25,372 nucleotides of DNA from Euzebyaceae bacterium. GTDB taxonomy: Bacteria > Actinomycetota > Nitriliruptoria > Euzebyales > Egibacteraceae. How positions within the stretch are numbered: the first letter of the stretch is position 1; every line of letters begins with the position of its first letter. Shown one piece after another: positions 1 to 7,886 of this stretch. The stretch is from the NCBI GenBank assembly GCA_013698135.1, contig JACCVM010000125.1, forward strand, positions 1 through 25,372. Direction: 5' to 3'. The notes beneath the pieces are model-generated. The model saw nothing but the letters and a program-made list of their open reading frames with translations. It had not been told where the DNA came from and made no database searches. A program made the position numbers and the translations under genes.

Positions 1-378
1 ATCGGCATCGGTCTGGTGGTGCTGCGGGTTCCACTCGCGCTGCCGCTGGCGGTGCTGGTGTTCTTCGGGGCGCTGTTCCCCATCGTCGGTGCGTTCCTGG
101 CCGGCACCGTGGCCGTGCTGGTGGCCTTGGCCACCAACGGATTGCCGGCCGCGTTGGCGGTCCTGGTGCTGATCCTGGTGGTGCAGCAGGTGGAGGGTCA
201 CCTGCTGACGCCGATCCTGTTAGGGCGGGCCACCGCCCTGCACCCGCTGGCGGTGATCGCCGCGCTGACCGCGGGCGGGATCCTGCTGGGGGTGCTCGGT
301 GCCTTCCTGTCGGTGCCACTGACGGCGAGCGCGGCCAGGGCCATCGGCTACCTGCGCGAAGAACGCACTCCCAGCTGA
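1..378 (+). CDS. AI-2E family transporter, C-terminal part (5' end outside window)
   Basis: The frame is open from base 1, so only the last 125 residues are present. They are almost entirely hydrophobic, with about three membrane segments. They carry the hallmark C-terminal region of the AI-2E/PerM transporter family: a GALFPIVGAF turn, then VQQVEGHLLTPILLGRA, then a long segment ending GAFLSVPLTA. Full members are about 350 residues with 7-8 membrane spans, so roughly two thirds lies upstream. The family exports or takes up diverse small solutes, and only some members are linked to autoinducer-2, so the substrate is unknown. The protein ends in a short charged tail. An 81-bp gap separates it from the next gene on the same strand. 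Confidence 0.85.
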   Translation: MGIGLVVLRVPLALPLAVLVFFGALFPIVGAFLAGTVAVLVALATNGLPAALAVLVLILVVQQVEGHLLTPILLGRATALHPLAVIAALTAGGILLGVLGAFLSVPLTASAARAIGYLREERTPS

Positions 379-459
379 CCCTGTCCCCTTCGGGCGTGCC
401 GGTGTGGCCGGGTGGGCAGGATGCGGGTTCTGCCGACACGTCGAGCCGAGGATGCCGCA

Positions 460-1080
460 GTGACTGATTCCGTTCGCTTCCACTTCGATCCCCTCTGCCC
501 ATGGTGCTACCAGACGTCGCGTTGGGTGCAGCGGCTGGTCGAGCTGGACGAGATCACCGTGGACTGGGCCGTGTTCAGCCTGGAGATCGTCAACGCCGGC
601 AGCGCCGAGAGCGCGCAGAAGGGTCACGCCCGCTCCGAAAGCAGCCTGCGGACGGTGATCGCGGTGCGCGACGCCGAGGGCCCCGACGCGGTCGGCCGCT
701 TCTACGCGGCGCTGGGTGCCGCGGTGCATCAGCGGGGCGAAGCCGTGGACGACCACGCCACCATCGTCGCGGCACTGACCGAGGCGAACCTGCCCGCAGA
801 GCTGCTCGACAAGGCGCTGGCCGACGACAGCACCTGGATCACGGTGCAGCAAGAGCACCAGGCGCTGGTCGAAGGCACCCGCAGCTTCGGGGTGCCGACG
901 ATCGTGCTGGACGGCGGGAACGGTCCGGCGATCTTCGGCCCGGTCATCTCCAATCCCCCAACCGACGCCGACGCGGTCGAGCTGTGGCGCCACGTCGCCT
1001 GGCTGACCCGCTACGCCAACTTCTCCGAGCTGAAGCGCGAGCGCACCATCCAGCCGGACCTGCCGTCGTTCCGCAGCTGA
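460..1080 (+). CDS. DsbA-family thiol oxidoreductase, mycothiol-dependent nitroreductase (Rv2466c) type
   Basis: This 206-residue cytoplasmic protein has a thioredoxin-like fold with an all-alpha insertion. The active site FDPLCPWC is at residues 9-16 (Cys13, Cys16), followed by the TSRW seen in Rv2466c-type proteins. The cis-Pro loop is GVPTIV, and the C-terminal landmarks are FGPVIS and FSELKRERT. Rv2466c of Mycobacterium tuberculosis uses mycothiol to reduce its CPWC disulfide and can reduce nitro drugs; the same chemistry is inferred here. GTG at 460 was chosen because homology starts there and GAGGA lies about 8 nt upstream; an in-frame GTG at 412 would add a poorly conserved extension. 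There is no signal peptide. The gene converges on the aminotransferase gene. Confidence 0.85.
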   Translation: MTDSVRFHFDPLCPWCYQTSRWVQRLVELDEITVDWAVFSLEIVNAGSAESAQKGHARSESSLRTVIAVRDAEGPDAVGRFYAALGAAVHQRGEAVDDHATIVAALTEANLPAELLDKALADDSTWITVQQEHQALVEGTRSFGVPTIVLDGGNGPAIFGPVISNPPTDADAVELWRHVAWLTRYANFSELKRERTIQPDLPSFRS

Positions 1081-1084
1081 GGAC

Positions 1085-1110
1085 GAAGGCCGGCACCGTG
1101 AGCCGGCTTC
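1085..1110. terminator. Stem-loop between convergent genes, probable bidirectional terminator
   Basis: GCCGGC at 1089-1094 and GCCGGC at 1102-1107 pair across a 7-nt loop. Flanking GAA (1085-1087) and TTC (1108-1110) extend the stem with one bulged G. It begins 4 nt after one stop codon and ends 16 nt before the convergent stop codon. There is no clear U-tract. Confidence 0.5.
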
Positions 1111-1126
1111 AGCCTGGCGCTTCGCT

Positions 1127-1915
1127 TCAAGTGTGTCGGCGGTGGGTCAAGGCGGCTGCCAGCCGGTCGCACACTGGCGTCGCCGCGTCAAAAGCCTTGT
1201 CGCCAACCCGGCGGACCGGCACCACGCCGCGGATGGCCGAACAGGCCAGCACCTCCTGCGCCGCCAGCAGGTGATCGAGCGGGCGCTGCTCTTGAATCAC
1301 CTCGTCGTCGGCGAGCTCCAGCAGCGTGCGGCGGGTGACCGAGTCGACGATCCCGAGGCTGACCGGCGGGGCGTACAGGCGGCCGTCGGTGACCCACAGA
1401 ACAGCGAACGTCGGCCCCTCAAGGACCCAACCCTCCAACGCCACCAGCAGCGCGTCGTCGGCGCCCCGCCGCTGAGCCTCCCGGGTGGCCGCCATGTTGG
1501 GCAGGTAGGACATCGTCTTGGCGCCCGCCGGCCCGTAGGAATCTACTGGGCGGATCCACGGCGCCGGCTGCACGGCGAGGTGGGCGACCGTGCGGCCGGA
1601 GGGCTGCCCGGCCAAGGTGAGCACGCGGGTGCCCGAGGCGGTGATGTAAATCCGCAACGCCGCGTCGTCGGTGACGCCGGCCAGCAGCTGGTCGATCTCG
1701 GCACGCAGCTGCGCGGCGTCCGGCCGCTCCAGCCCCACAGCTACCAGCGACGCCGACAGCCGCGCCAGGTGGTCGTCGAGGCGGAAGGCGCGTCCTTGCC
1801 AGACACCGATCGTCTCGAAGGCGCCGTCACCGCGGGCGAACCCCTCGTCGGTGACGGCGACGCGCGCCTGCTCCAGCGGTGAGCGCTGACCGTTGATGCT
1901 GGCTTGAGGCTCCAC
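1127..1915 (-). CDS. PLP-dependent class IV aminotransferase / aminodeoxychorismate lyase-like protein
   Basis: This 262-residue cytoplasmic protein is of the fold-type IV PLP family (branched-chain aminotransferase, D-amino-acid aminotransferase, aminodeoxychorismate lyase). N-terminal landmarks are INGQ and RGDGAFET (residues 29-35). The Schiff-base lysine is Lys133 in AKTMSYLPN. The cofactor-phosphate region is VLEGPTFAVLWV (165-175), and the C-terminal GIVDSVTRRTLLELA is typical. The EGPTF variant replaces the EGSTSN of classical enzymes, so I cannot separate 4-amino-4-deoxychorismate lyase (PabC) from an amino-acid aminotransferase. The start is GTG at 1915. It is the last gene of a minus-strand cluster and overlaps the open frame of the damaged gene before it. 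No pabA or pabB is nearby. Confidence 0.8.
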   Translation of the reverse strand: MEPQASINGQRSPLEQARVAVTDEGFARGDGAFETIGVWQGRAFRLDDHLARLSASLVAVGLERPDAAQLRAEIDQLLAGVTDDAALRIYITASGTRVLTLAGQPSGRTVAHLAVQPAPWIRPVDSYGPAGAKTMSYLPNMAATREAQRRGADDALLVALEGWVLEGPTFAVLWVTDGRLYAPPVSLGIVDSVTRRTLLELADDEVIQEQRPLDHLLAAQEVLACSAIRGVVPVRRVGDKAFDAATPVCDRLAAALTHRRHT

Positions 1916-2247
1916 GGTTTCAGCAGGCTACGGCAATGCGCAGGCCGGCGGAGCCGGCGCCCCATCCCGGAGGGATCGATCAATGATGGTGCCGACGTGG
2001 CCATCGACCTGCCGTCCCATCCGCCGGCCAGGCCGGTCACCTCGACGCGGTCGAAGCGGTACAGCGCCGCGACGTAGCTGGCGACCGCGGGTGTTGGCGC
2101 CAGCAGGACCCGCTCACCGTCGGGCCGGCGCCACATCACGTCGACGAACATGCCGAACGGCGAGGTCCGCCACGCGCCAACGATCACCGCGTCACCCGAG
2201 GTGAAGCCGCCGCCGGCGATGCAGCCCTCGAACAGGTCCCGGCTCAC
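1741..2247 (-). pseudogene. Conserved actinobacterial protein, N-terminal half only (truncated or frameshifted)
   Basis: The first 70 or so residues look genuine: LFEGCIAGGGFTSG, then WRTSPFGMFVDVMW, then DGERVLLAP and YRFDRVEV. They resemble an uncharacterised actinobacterial family of about 200 residues (recalled, not searched). After about residue 85 the frame loses family character, turns Arg/Ser-rich, and runs 175 bp into the aminotransferase gene in another frame. The two alternative frames stop at 1928 and 1920, just before that gene. Either the C-terminal half was deleted or a frameshift lies near 1930-2010. The start is GTG at 2247, overlapping the upstream stop in a GTGA, so translation is coupled. 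The function is unknown. Confidence 0.5.
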
Positions 2248-2756
2248 TGCGGTGGTCCAAGCGCGGCCCCCAGCGCCTCCAGCAACGCCGCGCCGACGGA
2301 GAAGTCGCCGCGGCGGCCTTTCCACTGGTCGCCGAGGCGGTCGTGGTCGGCACGACCCGCCGCGTCGGGGGCCCGCCCGTTGAGCGCCACAGCTGCCGCG
2401 TCGGCCAGCGCAGCCGGGGTCAGCGGGTCGCCATCGGCGGGAAAGACCTCCAGCACCTCCCAGATCTCGGCCAACCGCCGCCGCTGTGAACCCGCCGGGA
2501 AGGGCTCCAGCGGGTCACCAGCAGCCAATCCCGACAGCACCACCTCGAACAGATCGTGGGGGTTGACGCCCCGAGGCATGCGAAACCGGGCCGGTGGGTG
2601 CAGCCGCCATTCCAGGCGCTCACCGGTAGGGCCGTTGTCCTCCAGCCAGACCTGCCATCCGCGGACGTAGGAGTCAAGAGGCGGTCCCAGCCGCGTGTCG
2701 AGCAGCTCCACCAGAGCTGGATCGACGCGGTAGACGCAGGTCGGCGTTGCTCCCAC
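2244..2756 (-). CDS. Conserved hypothetical protein
   Basis: A 170-residue soluble protein with no signal peptide or membrane segment. It is rich in Trp, Asp and Glu. Landmarks are LDSYVRGWQVWLEDNGP near residues 28-44, EWRLHPPARFRMPRGV, and a C-terminal AGRADHDRLGDQW. It resembles uncharacterised actinobacterial proteins, but I know no function or fold. It starts with GTG 9 nt after the stop of the PNPOx-like gene, and its stop overlaps the start of the next gene by 4 bp. It is therefore the middle gene of a tight minus-strand operon. Confidence 0.7.
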   Translation of the reverse strand: MGATPTCVYRVDPALVELLDTRLGPPLDSYVRGWQVWLEDNGPTGERLEWRLHPPARFRMPRGVNPHDLFEVVLSGLAAGDPLEPFPAGSQRRRLAEIWEVLEVFPADGDPLTPAALADAAAVALNGRAPDAAGRADHDRLGDQWKGRRGDFSVGAALLEALGAALGPPQ

Positions 2757-2765
2757 GGCGCGGCT

Positions 2766-3578
2766 TCAGTCCGGCAGCGTGATCGAGGAGGTGGCGCGCG
2801 GCAGGTCGACGGTCTCGGCTGAGGCGCCGCGCCACCAGGTGACCCGCTCGGGGCGCAGGACGCAACCCGCTTCCAGGCTGCCGTGCAGAGCAATGCCGGC
2901 GGGCTTGCCACCCGCCGCGGCGGTGGCCGTCGCCAGCACCGAGGTGCCCGCCTCCAGCCGCCGCCGCGGTGGCAGCGACAACGAGAACCCTGCCTCCCAC
3001 ACCGCGGGTCCGGCGTCCAAGCCGCCGTGTCCCTGGCGGCCGGCGCACTCGCTGACGAGCATTACGCAGCGCACCCCGGTCAGGACTCGACGGACGTCGG
3101 CCGGCACGGCGGACGGCAAAGCAGGAGCCAGCCCACCCTCGACGGCAAGGTCGTCCACCGGCACCGGCTCGCGCAAGGCCAGGCGAATCGCGACCGGGTC
3201 GCGCGGCAGGCGGCGCGCGGGCACGCGGGCGGCCGCGGCGACGTAGTCGGCAACGCTGTCGGCGTGACTGGCTGCCAACGCAGCCATCGCGGCGGACACG
3301 ACAGGGCTGTGCAGCAGCAGACCCAGCGGGTCATGCGCGCCGTAGATCCGTGCCGTGCCGCGCAGCACGACAGTTGCGCTCGCCTCCGGCCCTACAACGA
3401 CCTGGCAGTCGGGATCCCGGCGCAGCACACCGACCTCGGCGCTGTCAGCGGGGGCCGCCAGCCATAGGCCAGAGCCGTCCGACCAACACGCCATCGGCAC
3501 GGCGCCCGGCCCCCGAGTGGTGCGCAGCAGCAGCGTGCACCACCGCGCCGCGTCGAGGGTGCCGGCTGGATCGGTCAT
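2766..3578 (-). CDS. PNPOx-like (split-barrel flavin/F420-type) family protein
   Basis: A 270-residue soluble protein. Residues about 8-120 have the pattern of pyridoxamine 5'-phosphate oxidase-like split barrels: RWCTLLLRTT, a GAVPMACW strand, SGLWLAAP, then DPDCQVVVGPEASATVVLRGTA, where an FMN- or F420-binding strand pair is expected. The C-terminal half (DLAVEGGL to ITLPD) is a less recognisable beta-rich extension. Substrate and cofactor cannot be read from the sequence. ATG at 3578 was chosen because GGAG lies 8-9 nt upstream; the frame stays open to 3701 but would overlap the divergent gene. It heads the minus-strand operon and is divergent from the MhuD-like gene. Confidence 0.65.
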   Translation of the reverse strand: MTDPAGTLDAARWCTLLLRTTRGPGAVPMACWSDGSGLWLAAPADSAEVGVLRRDPDCQVVVGPEASATVVLRGTARIYGAHDPLGLLLHSPVVSAAMAALAASHADSVADYVAAAARVPARRLPRDPVAIRLALREPVPVDDLAVEGGLAPALPSAVPADVRRVLTGVRCVMLVSECAGRQGHGGLDAGPAVWEAGFSLSLPPRRRLEAGTSVLATATAAAGGKPAGIALHGSLEAGCVLRPERVTWWRGASAETVDLPRATSSITLPD

Positions 3579-3626
3579 CACCTGCACTCCAGTTGCATCG
3601 ATGACCCGCTGGTATCCGCAACCAAC

Positions 3627-3632
3627 TACGAT
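3627..3632 (+). promoter_or_regulatory. -10-like TACGAT ahead of a probable leaderless start
   Basis: TACGAT ends 6 nt before ATG 3639, and there is no Shine-Dalgarno sequence between them. A transcript starting about 7 nt below the box would begin at the ATG itself. No convincing -35 is seen. Confidence 0.4.
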
Positions 3633-3638
3633 CCTTTC

Positions 3639-3962
3639 ATGTCGTTCGTCGCCATCAACGTCCTGACCGTTCCCAAAGCCATGCGCGAGACGCTGGAGCA
3701 ACGCTTCGCCAATCGCGCCGGTGAAGTCGACAAGATGGCCGGTTTCGAAGCCTTCGAGCTCCTGCGCCCGGTGCAGGGCCAGGATGCCTACCTGGTCTAC
3801 ACCCGCTGGGACTCGCAGGCGTCATTTCAGGCGTGGCTGGACTCGCAGGCGTTCGATCAGGGCCACGCCCAGCACGCCGAGGGTGGTCCAGCTGCCAGTG
3901 ACTCCTCGGTCTGGACGTTCGACGTGGCGCAGGCCAGGACCGCGGAAGGGGTCAAGCGCTAG
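3639..3962 (+). CDS. Antibiotic-biosynthesis-monooxygenase fold protein, MhuD/IsdG-like haem-degrading type
   Basis: This 107-residue cytoplasmic protein is a single dimeric alpha-beta barrel domain. It aligns along its whole length with mycobacterial MhuD: the start VAINVLTVP, then LEQRFANRAGEV, FEAFELLRPVQGQDAYLVYTRWDS and FQAW. Haem-site residues known from MhuD appear at Asn7 and Trp66. The axial His falls in QGHAQH (His76, or His79), one residue later than His75 in MhuD. Haem cleavage is therefore likely but not proven. The ATG is preceded by TACGAT rather than a ribosome-binding site. It is divergent from the PNPOx-like operon, and the next gene starts 33 bp downstream on the same strand. 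Confidence 0.75.
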   Translation: MSFVAINVLTVPKAMRETLEQRFANRAGEVDKMAGFEAFELLRPVQGQDAYLVYTRWDSQASFQAWLDSQAFDQGHAQHAEGGPAASDSSVWTFDVAQARTAEGVKR

Positions 3963-3995
3963 CCTGCCGCCTCCATCACCGTCGAGGAGGTCACC

Positions 3996-5669
3996 GTGCG
4001 AGGTTTGATGCAGGACGTCGGGCTGACCCTGCAGATGGTGACCGAGCGGGTCGGCGAGTTGTACGGCGACAAAACCGTGGCCACCAAGACGGCCGAGGGC
4101 ATCCGCCGGCGTAGCTACACCGAGGTAGTCGAGCGGGTCGCGCGCCTGGCGACTGCCCTCAGGCAGCTCGGCGTCAAGCCGGGCGATCGCGTCGGCACCT
4201 TTGCCTGGAACTCCGACCGTCACCTGGAGCTGTACCTGGCGGTGCCCTGCATGGGCGCGATCCTGCACACCCTCAACCCCCGCCTGCCCGCCGACCAGAT
4301 CGGGTACATCGCCGACCACGCCGGCGACCAAATCATGTTCATCGACGCGTCGCTGGCGCCCGCCTGGCAGCAGGTCCCGCCGGTCGACAGCATCCACGCC
4401 GTCGTGGTGATGGACGACGTCAGCGAACACGGACACGACGGCGCGGCGGTCCTACCCGACGCCCTTGACTACGAGGCGCTGCTGGCCTCCGGCGCAGACC
4501 ACTTCGCCTGGCCTCGGTTGGACGAGGGCGACGCCGCCGCGATGTGCTACACGTCCGGGACCACCGGAATGCCCAAGGGCATCGTCTACAGCCATCGCTC
4601 GTCGGTGCTGCACGCCATGGCGTCGCTGTTCGTGGACTGCCTCGCCCTGTCCGAGCGCGACGTCCTGCTGCCGATCGTCCCCCAGTTCCACGTCAACGCC
4701 TGGGGAACGCCCTACGCCGCCTTGCTGACCGGGGCGTCGCTGGCGATGCCGGGACGCTTCATGGCCGACCCACCGAGCCTGGCCACGCTGGTCGCCGAAG
4801 AGGGCGTCACCGTCTCCGCCGCCGTGCCGACCGTGTGGTTCGGGGTGTTGCAGGCGATCCGGGCCGGTGCCGTGGATCCGGCCAAGCTGTCGTCGCTGCA
4901 GCGGATCGTCTGCGGTGGCTCCGCGGTGCCCGAGGCACTGCTGCGCGGCTTCGACGACCTGGGCATCCGCATGATCCAGGCCTGGGGCATGACCGAGACG
5001 TCGCCGCTGGGCACCGTGGCCAACGTCAAATCGACGCTCGCCGAGGACCGGATCCTGCCCGCGCGGCTGTCACAGGGCATCCCAGCCCCATCCCTGCGGG
5101 TCCGCGTGGTGACCGACGACGAGCGGGTCGCGCCCTGGGACGGCAGCACCATGGGCGAGCTGCAGATCAACGGTCCCTGGATCGCCGACGCCTACTACGA
5201 CCCGCAGGCACCGCAGGGTCGCGGCGGGCAGGACCGCTTCACCGAAGACGAGGCGGGCCGGCGCTGGCTGAAGACCGGCGACGTGGCCGTCATTGATGCG
5301 GACGGCTACGTGCACCTGCGGGACCGCACCAAGGACCTCGTAAAGTCCGGCGGTGAGTGGATCTCCACGGTTGAGCTCGAGAACCTGCTCGTCGCCCACG
5401 ACAAGGTTCGCGAGGCCGCCGTCATCGCCGTGGCACATCCGAAGTGGGGCGAGCGGCCGCTGGCCTGCGTCGTCAAGGCGGACGACTCGGTGACCACCGA
5501 GGAGCTGCTGGCGCATCTCGGCGAGCACGTCGCCCGCTGGCAGGTCCCCGACGACATCGTGTTCGTCGACGAGGTGCCCAAGACCTCCGTCGGCAAGTTC
5601 GATAAGAAGGTGCTGCGCCAGCGCTACGGCGACTACCAGCTGCCCGCTGACCACCTGCCGCCCGCGTGA
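3996..5669 (+). CDS. Acyl-CoA ligase (AMP-forming; medium/long-chain fatty-acid type)
   Basis: A 557-residue cytoplasmic or peripheral enzyme of the ANL superfamily that activates a fatty or other carboxylic acid to its acyl-CoA through an acyl-AMP. Motifs are all intact: the P-loop YTSGTTGMPKG (185-195), QAWGMTETSPLG around 328-339, the hinge region TGDVAVIDADGYVHLRDRTKDLVKSGGEWIS, and the catalytic lysine Lys534 in KTSVGKFDKK. The N-terminus (MRGLMQDVGLTL) matches the AlkK-like subgroup of medium/long-chain ligases. The GTG start at 3996 has GAGGAGG 5-6 nt upstream. Its stop overlaps the start of the PrmA-like gene by 4 bp. Lys534 is the position that Pat-type acetyltransferases modify in related enzymes, and a Pat-like fusion lies about 10 kb downstream. 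Confidence 0.9.
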   Translation: MRGLMQDVGLTLQMVTERVGELYGDKTVATKTAEGIRRRSYTEVVERVARLATALRQLGVKPGDRVGTFAWNSDRHLELYLAVPCMGAILHTLNPRLPADQIGYIADHAGDQIMFIDASLAPAWQQVPPVDSIHAVVVMDDVSEHGHDGAAVLPDALDYEALLASGADHFAWPRLDEGDAAAMCYTSGTTGMPKGIVYSHRSSVLHAMASLFVDCLALSERDVLLPIVPQFHVNAWGTPYAALLTGASLAMPGRFMADPPSLATLVAEEGVTVSAAVPTVWFGVLQAIRAGAVDPAKLSSLQRIVCGGSAVPEALLRGFDDLGIRMIQAWGMTETSPLGTVANVKSTLAEDRILPARLSQGIPAPSLRVRVVTDDERVAPWDGSTMGELQINGPWIADAYYDPQAPQGRGGQDRFTEDEAGRRWLKTGDVAVIDADGYVHLRDRTKDLVKSGGEWISTVELENLLVAHDKVREAAVIAVAHPKWGERPLACVVKADDSVTTEELLAHLGEHVARWQVPDDIVFVDEVPKTSVGKFDKKVLRQRYGDYQLPADHLPPA

Positions 5670-6481
5670 CCACCTGGGTGCTGCACACCGAGTTGTCGAC
5701 CGACGCGGTGAACCTGCACCTGGCGGCGCTGGAGGCGGCGGGCATGCTCGGCATCGCCGAGGAATCGGGGCAGGCCCGCATCTACCTGCCGCGGCACTGC
5801 GCTGACCTGCCATTGACCGGTCGGTGGGAGCAGGTGGCCGACTTGGATTGGAACGAGGCCTGGAAGGCCGGCATTGAACCCGTGACCGTCGGGGCGGTGC
5901 GGATCGTGCCGCCGTGGTTGGCCGGCGACGAGGGCGCGGCAGCGGTCACCCTCGTCATCGAACCGGCGCAGGCCTTCGGCACCGGGCACCACGAAACCAC
6001 CACCGGCTGCCTCGCCGCCCTGCAACGTCTGGATCTGTCCGGGCGTCGGGTGCTGGACGTCGGCACTGGCACCGGGGTGCTGGCCCTGGCCGCGGCCCGG
6101 CTGGGGGCCGGCGAGGTCGTCGCCGTCGACACCGACCCGGTTGCCGTCGCCACGGCGCTGGGCAACGGCGAACGCAACGGGCTCCACCTTGACGTCCGGC
6201 ATGGCTCGATCGAGGCGGCCGGTGCCCAAACCTTCGACGTGGTGGTGGCCAACCTGGACACCGCCACGCTGGTGGGCCTGGCCGCGGCGTTGCCCGCGCG
6301 GCTGCACGACGGCGGGGTGCTGATCGCGGCGGGGGTGAGCGTGCAGCGTCAGGGCGAGGCCGTCAGCGCCCTGCAGGCTGCCGGCCTGGCGGTGGGCGCA
6401 CACCCTGGCCGCGAATGGACGCTGTTGATGGGACGCCGTGCCAGCGCCACGCCCCCGGCTAGCGCCGAGGTGCCCGGTTAG
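5666..6481 (+). CDS. PrmA-like SAM-dependent methyltransferase (ribosomal protein L11 methyltransferase family)
   Basis: A 271-residue cytoplasmic enzyme. The N-terminal 75 residues are a short substrate-recognition domain. The family signature follows in order: DWNEAWKAG, IVPPWL, then AFGTGHHETTTGCL (residues 103-116), SAM motif I VLDVGTGTG (129-137), acidic motif II VVAVDTDP, and DVVVANLD where PrmA has DVVVANI. PrmA trimethylates ribosomal protein L11; PrmA-like proteins with weaker N-terminal conservation may have other targets. The start is GTG inside a GTGA overlap with the acyl-CoA ligase stop, so translation is coupled. The usual dnaJ/rsmE neighbours are absent, which weakens a strict prmA assignment. 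Confidence 0.75.
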   Translation: MTTWVLHTELSTDAVNLHLAALEAAGMLGIAEESGQARIYLPRHCADLPLTGRWEQVADLDWNEAWKAGIEPVTVGAVRIVPPWLAGDEGAAAVTLVIEPAQAFGTGHHETTTGCLAALQRLDLSGRRVLDVGTGTGVLALAAARLGAGEVVAVDTDPVAVATALGNGERNGLHLDVRHGSIEAAGAQTFDVVVANLDTATLVGLAAALPARLHDGGVLIAAGVSVQRQGEAVSALQAAGLAVGAHPGREWTLLMGRRASATPPASAEVPG

Positions 6482-6631
6482 TGAAGTCACGACCCGAAAC
6501 GCTCACCGCGGGGTCGGGCCACCGCGCCAGGACCGTCGGTGCTGTCGTAACCCGAAAGATTCGCCGGCGAGGCACGATGTCCTGCCGCCCACGAAAGATC
6601 TGTTGCAGGTGGTCCAGAAGGAGACGATGGC

Positions 6632-7840
6632 ATGCAGCCCGTGCGGCTGACCGGGATGGCGCACGGCGGCGATGCCGTCGGCCATCTACCCGACGGCCGT
6701 GCCGTCTTCGTCGGCTTCGCGATCCCGGGAGAAACCGTGCGGGTCGAGGTCACCACAGACAAGCCGCGCTGGGCTCGCGCGCGCTTGTTGGAGGTGCTCG
6801 AGCCGAGCCCTGACCGGGTGGACCCGCCCTGCCCCTACTACCGGACCTGCGGCGGCTGCCGGCTGCAGCACATCGCCGGCGACCGGCAGGCGCAGCTGGT
6901 CGCTCAGGTCGTTGGTGAGCAGCTGCAGCGTCTGGGCGGCATCGACGCCCCCGCCGTCGCCGACACGGTCCGCCCCGCGGACTACGGCTACCGCTCGCGA
7001 GCCCGCTTCGCCGTCGACGGGGCGGGCCGGTTGGGGTTTCGCAAAGCCGCCAGCCACGACATCGTCGCCATCGACCGGTGCCTGCTGCTGGACGAGGCGA
7101 CGCAGACGGCGCGGGAGGCTGCGGGCAACCGCTGGGCTGGCGCGACCGAGGTCGAGGTCCGCAGCGGTGTCCAGGGCGCGGCAGCGATCGTCTCCAGGGC
7201 CCACGGCCGTCCGGCGCTGCCGCCGGGGGAGCTGGCGGTCACGCGCCGAGGCGGTGGCCGGCCCCTTCGCGGCGATCCGGTGGTGACCGAATCGGTCGCG
7301 GGGATGACGTTTCGAGTCTCGCCGGGCAGCTTCTTCCAGGCCAATCGGGCTGGGGCCGAGGAGCTGGTTCGCCTCGTTCGCCGGGCCGTGGCTGTTGGCG
7401 ACCACGTCCTTGACCTGTACGCGGGCGTGGGATTGTTCGCTGGCGCGCTGGCCGTCCAGGGCGCGGACGTCACCGCCGTCGAAGCCGGCGCCACGGCCGC
7501 CGCGGATGCCCGGCGCAACCTGCGGGCCCTCTCCCGGCTGGCCCGCGTGGTCAAGGCGCAGGTCGAGCGCTATCTCGCCGATGCCGTCGCCCGCCGCGAA
7601 CAGGTCGATGTCGTGGTGCTGGATCCTCCCCGGCAGGGCGCCGGCACGGCCGCGATCGCCGACCTGGCACGGGTGGCTCGCCGCACGATCGTCTACGTCG
7701 CCTGCGACCCCGCCGCCCTGGCCCGCGACGCCAGGGCGCTGACCGCGGCCGGGTGGCAACTGGTCGACGCCGTGCCCGTCGACCAGTTCGCGCAGACCGC
7801 CGCGATCGAGGTCGTGGCCACCTTCACGCGCGCCGCCTGA
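6632..7840 (+). CDS. 23S rRNA/tRNA uracil-5 methyltransferase, 4Fe-4S RlmD/TrmA family
   Basis: A 402-residue cytoplasmic enzyme that transfers a methyl group from SAM to C5 of a uridine in RNA. Residues 1-55 form a TRAM RNA-binding domain. A four-cysteine iron-sulfur site as in E. coli RlmD is visible: Cys67, Cys73 and Cys76 in CPYYRTCGGC, and Cys150 in DRCLL. The methyltransferase domain has SFFQANRAG (233-241), SAM motif DLYAGVGLFA (261-270), DPPRQGAG (331-338), the nucleophile Cys358 in ACDPAALARD, and a C-terminal general-base Glu393. Whether rRNA or tRNA is the target cannot be told. ATG 6632 follows GAAGGAG at 9 nt. A 150-bp gap separates it from the PrmA-like gene. Confidence 0.88.
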   Translation: MQPVRLTGMAHGGDAVGHLPDGRAVFVGFAIPGETVRVEVTTDKPRWARARLLEVLEPSPDRVDPPCPYYRTCGGCRLQHIAGDRQAQLVAQVVGEQLQRLGGIDAPAVADTVRPADYGYRSRARFAVDGAGRLGFRKAASHDIVAIDRCLLLDEATQTAREAAGNRWAGATEVEVRSGVQGAAAIVSRAHGRPALPPGELAVTRRGGGRPLRGDPVVTESVAGMTFRVSPGSFFQANRAGAEELVRLVRRAVAVGDHVLDLYAGVGLFAGALAVQGADVTAVEAGATAAADARRNLRALSRLARVVKAQVERYLADAVARREQVDVVVLDPPRQGAGTAAIADLARVARRTIVYVACDPAALARDARALTAAGWQLVDAVPVDQFAQTAAIEVVATFTRAA

Positions 7841-7886
7841 GCAGCCCACAGGTGTTTACCCGCCAGGTGACGCAGGCGCGGCGATA

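Noticed and set aside
412..459. Upstream GTG/ATG starts (412, 421) for the CPWC oxidoreductase
   Set aside because: The extra 16 residues do not look like a signal peptide or the family N-terminus; GTG 460 has a better-placed GAGGA.
6482..6631. 150-bp gap between the PrmA-like and RlmD-like genes searched for an RNA or small gene
   Set aside because: Only a weak CCCGA/TCGGG pairing and the ribosome-binding site of the next gene are visible; nothing supports a separate feature.
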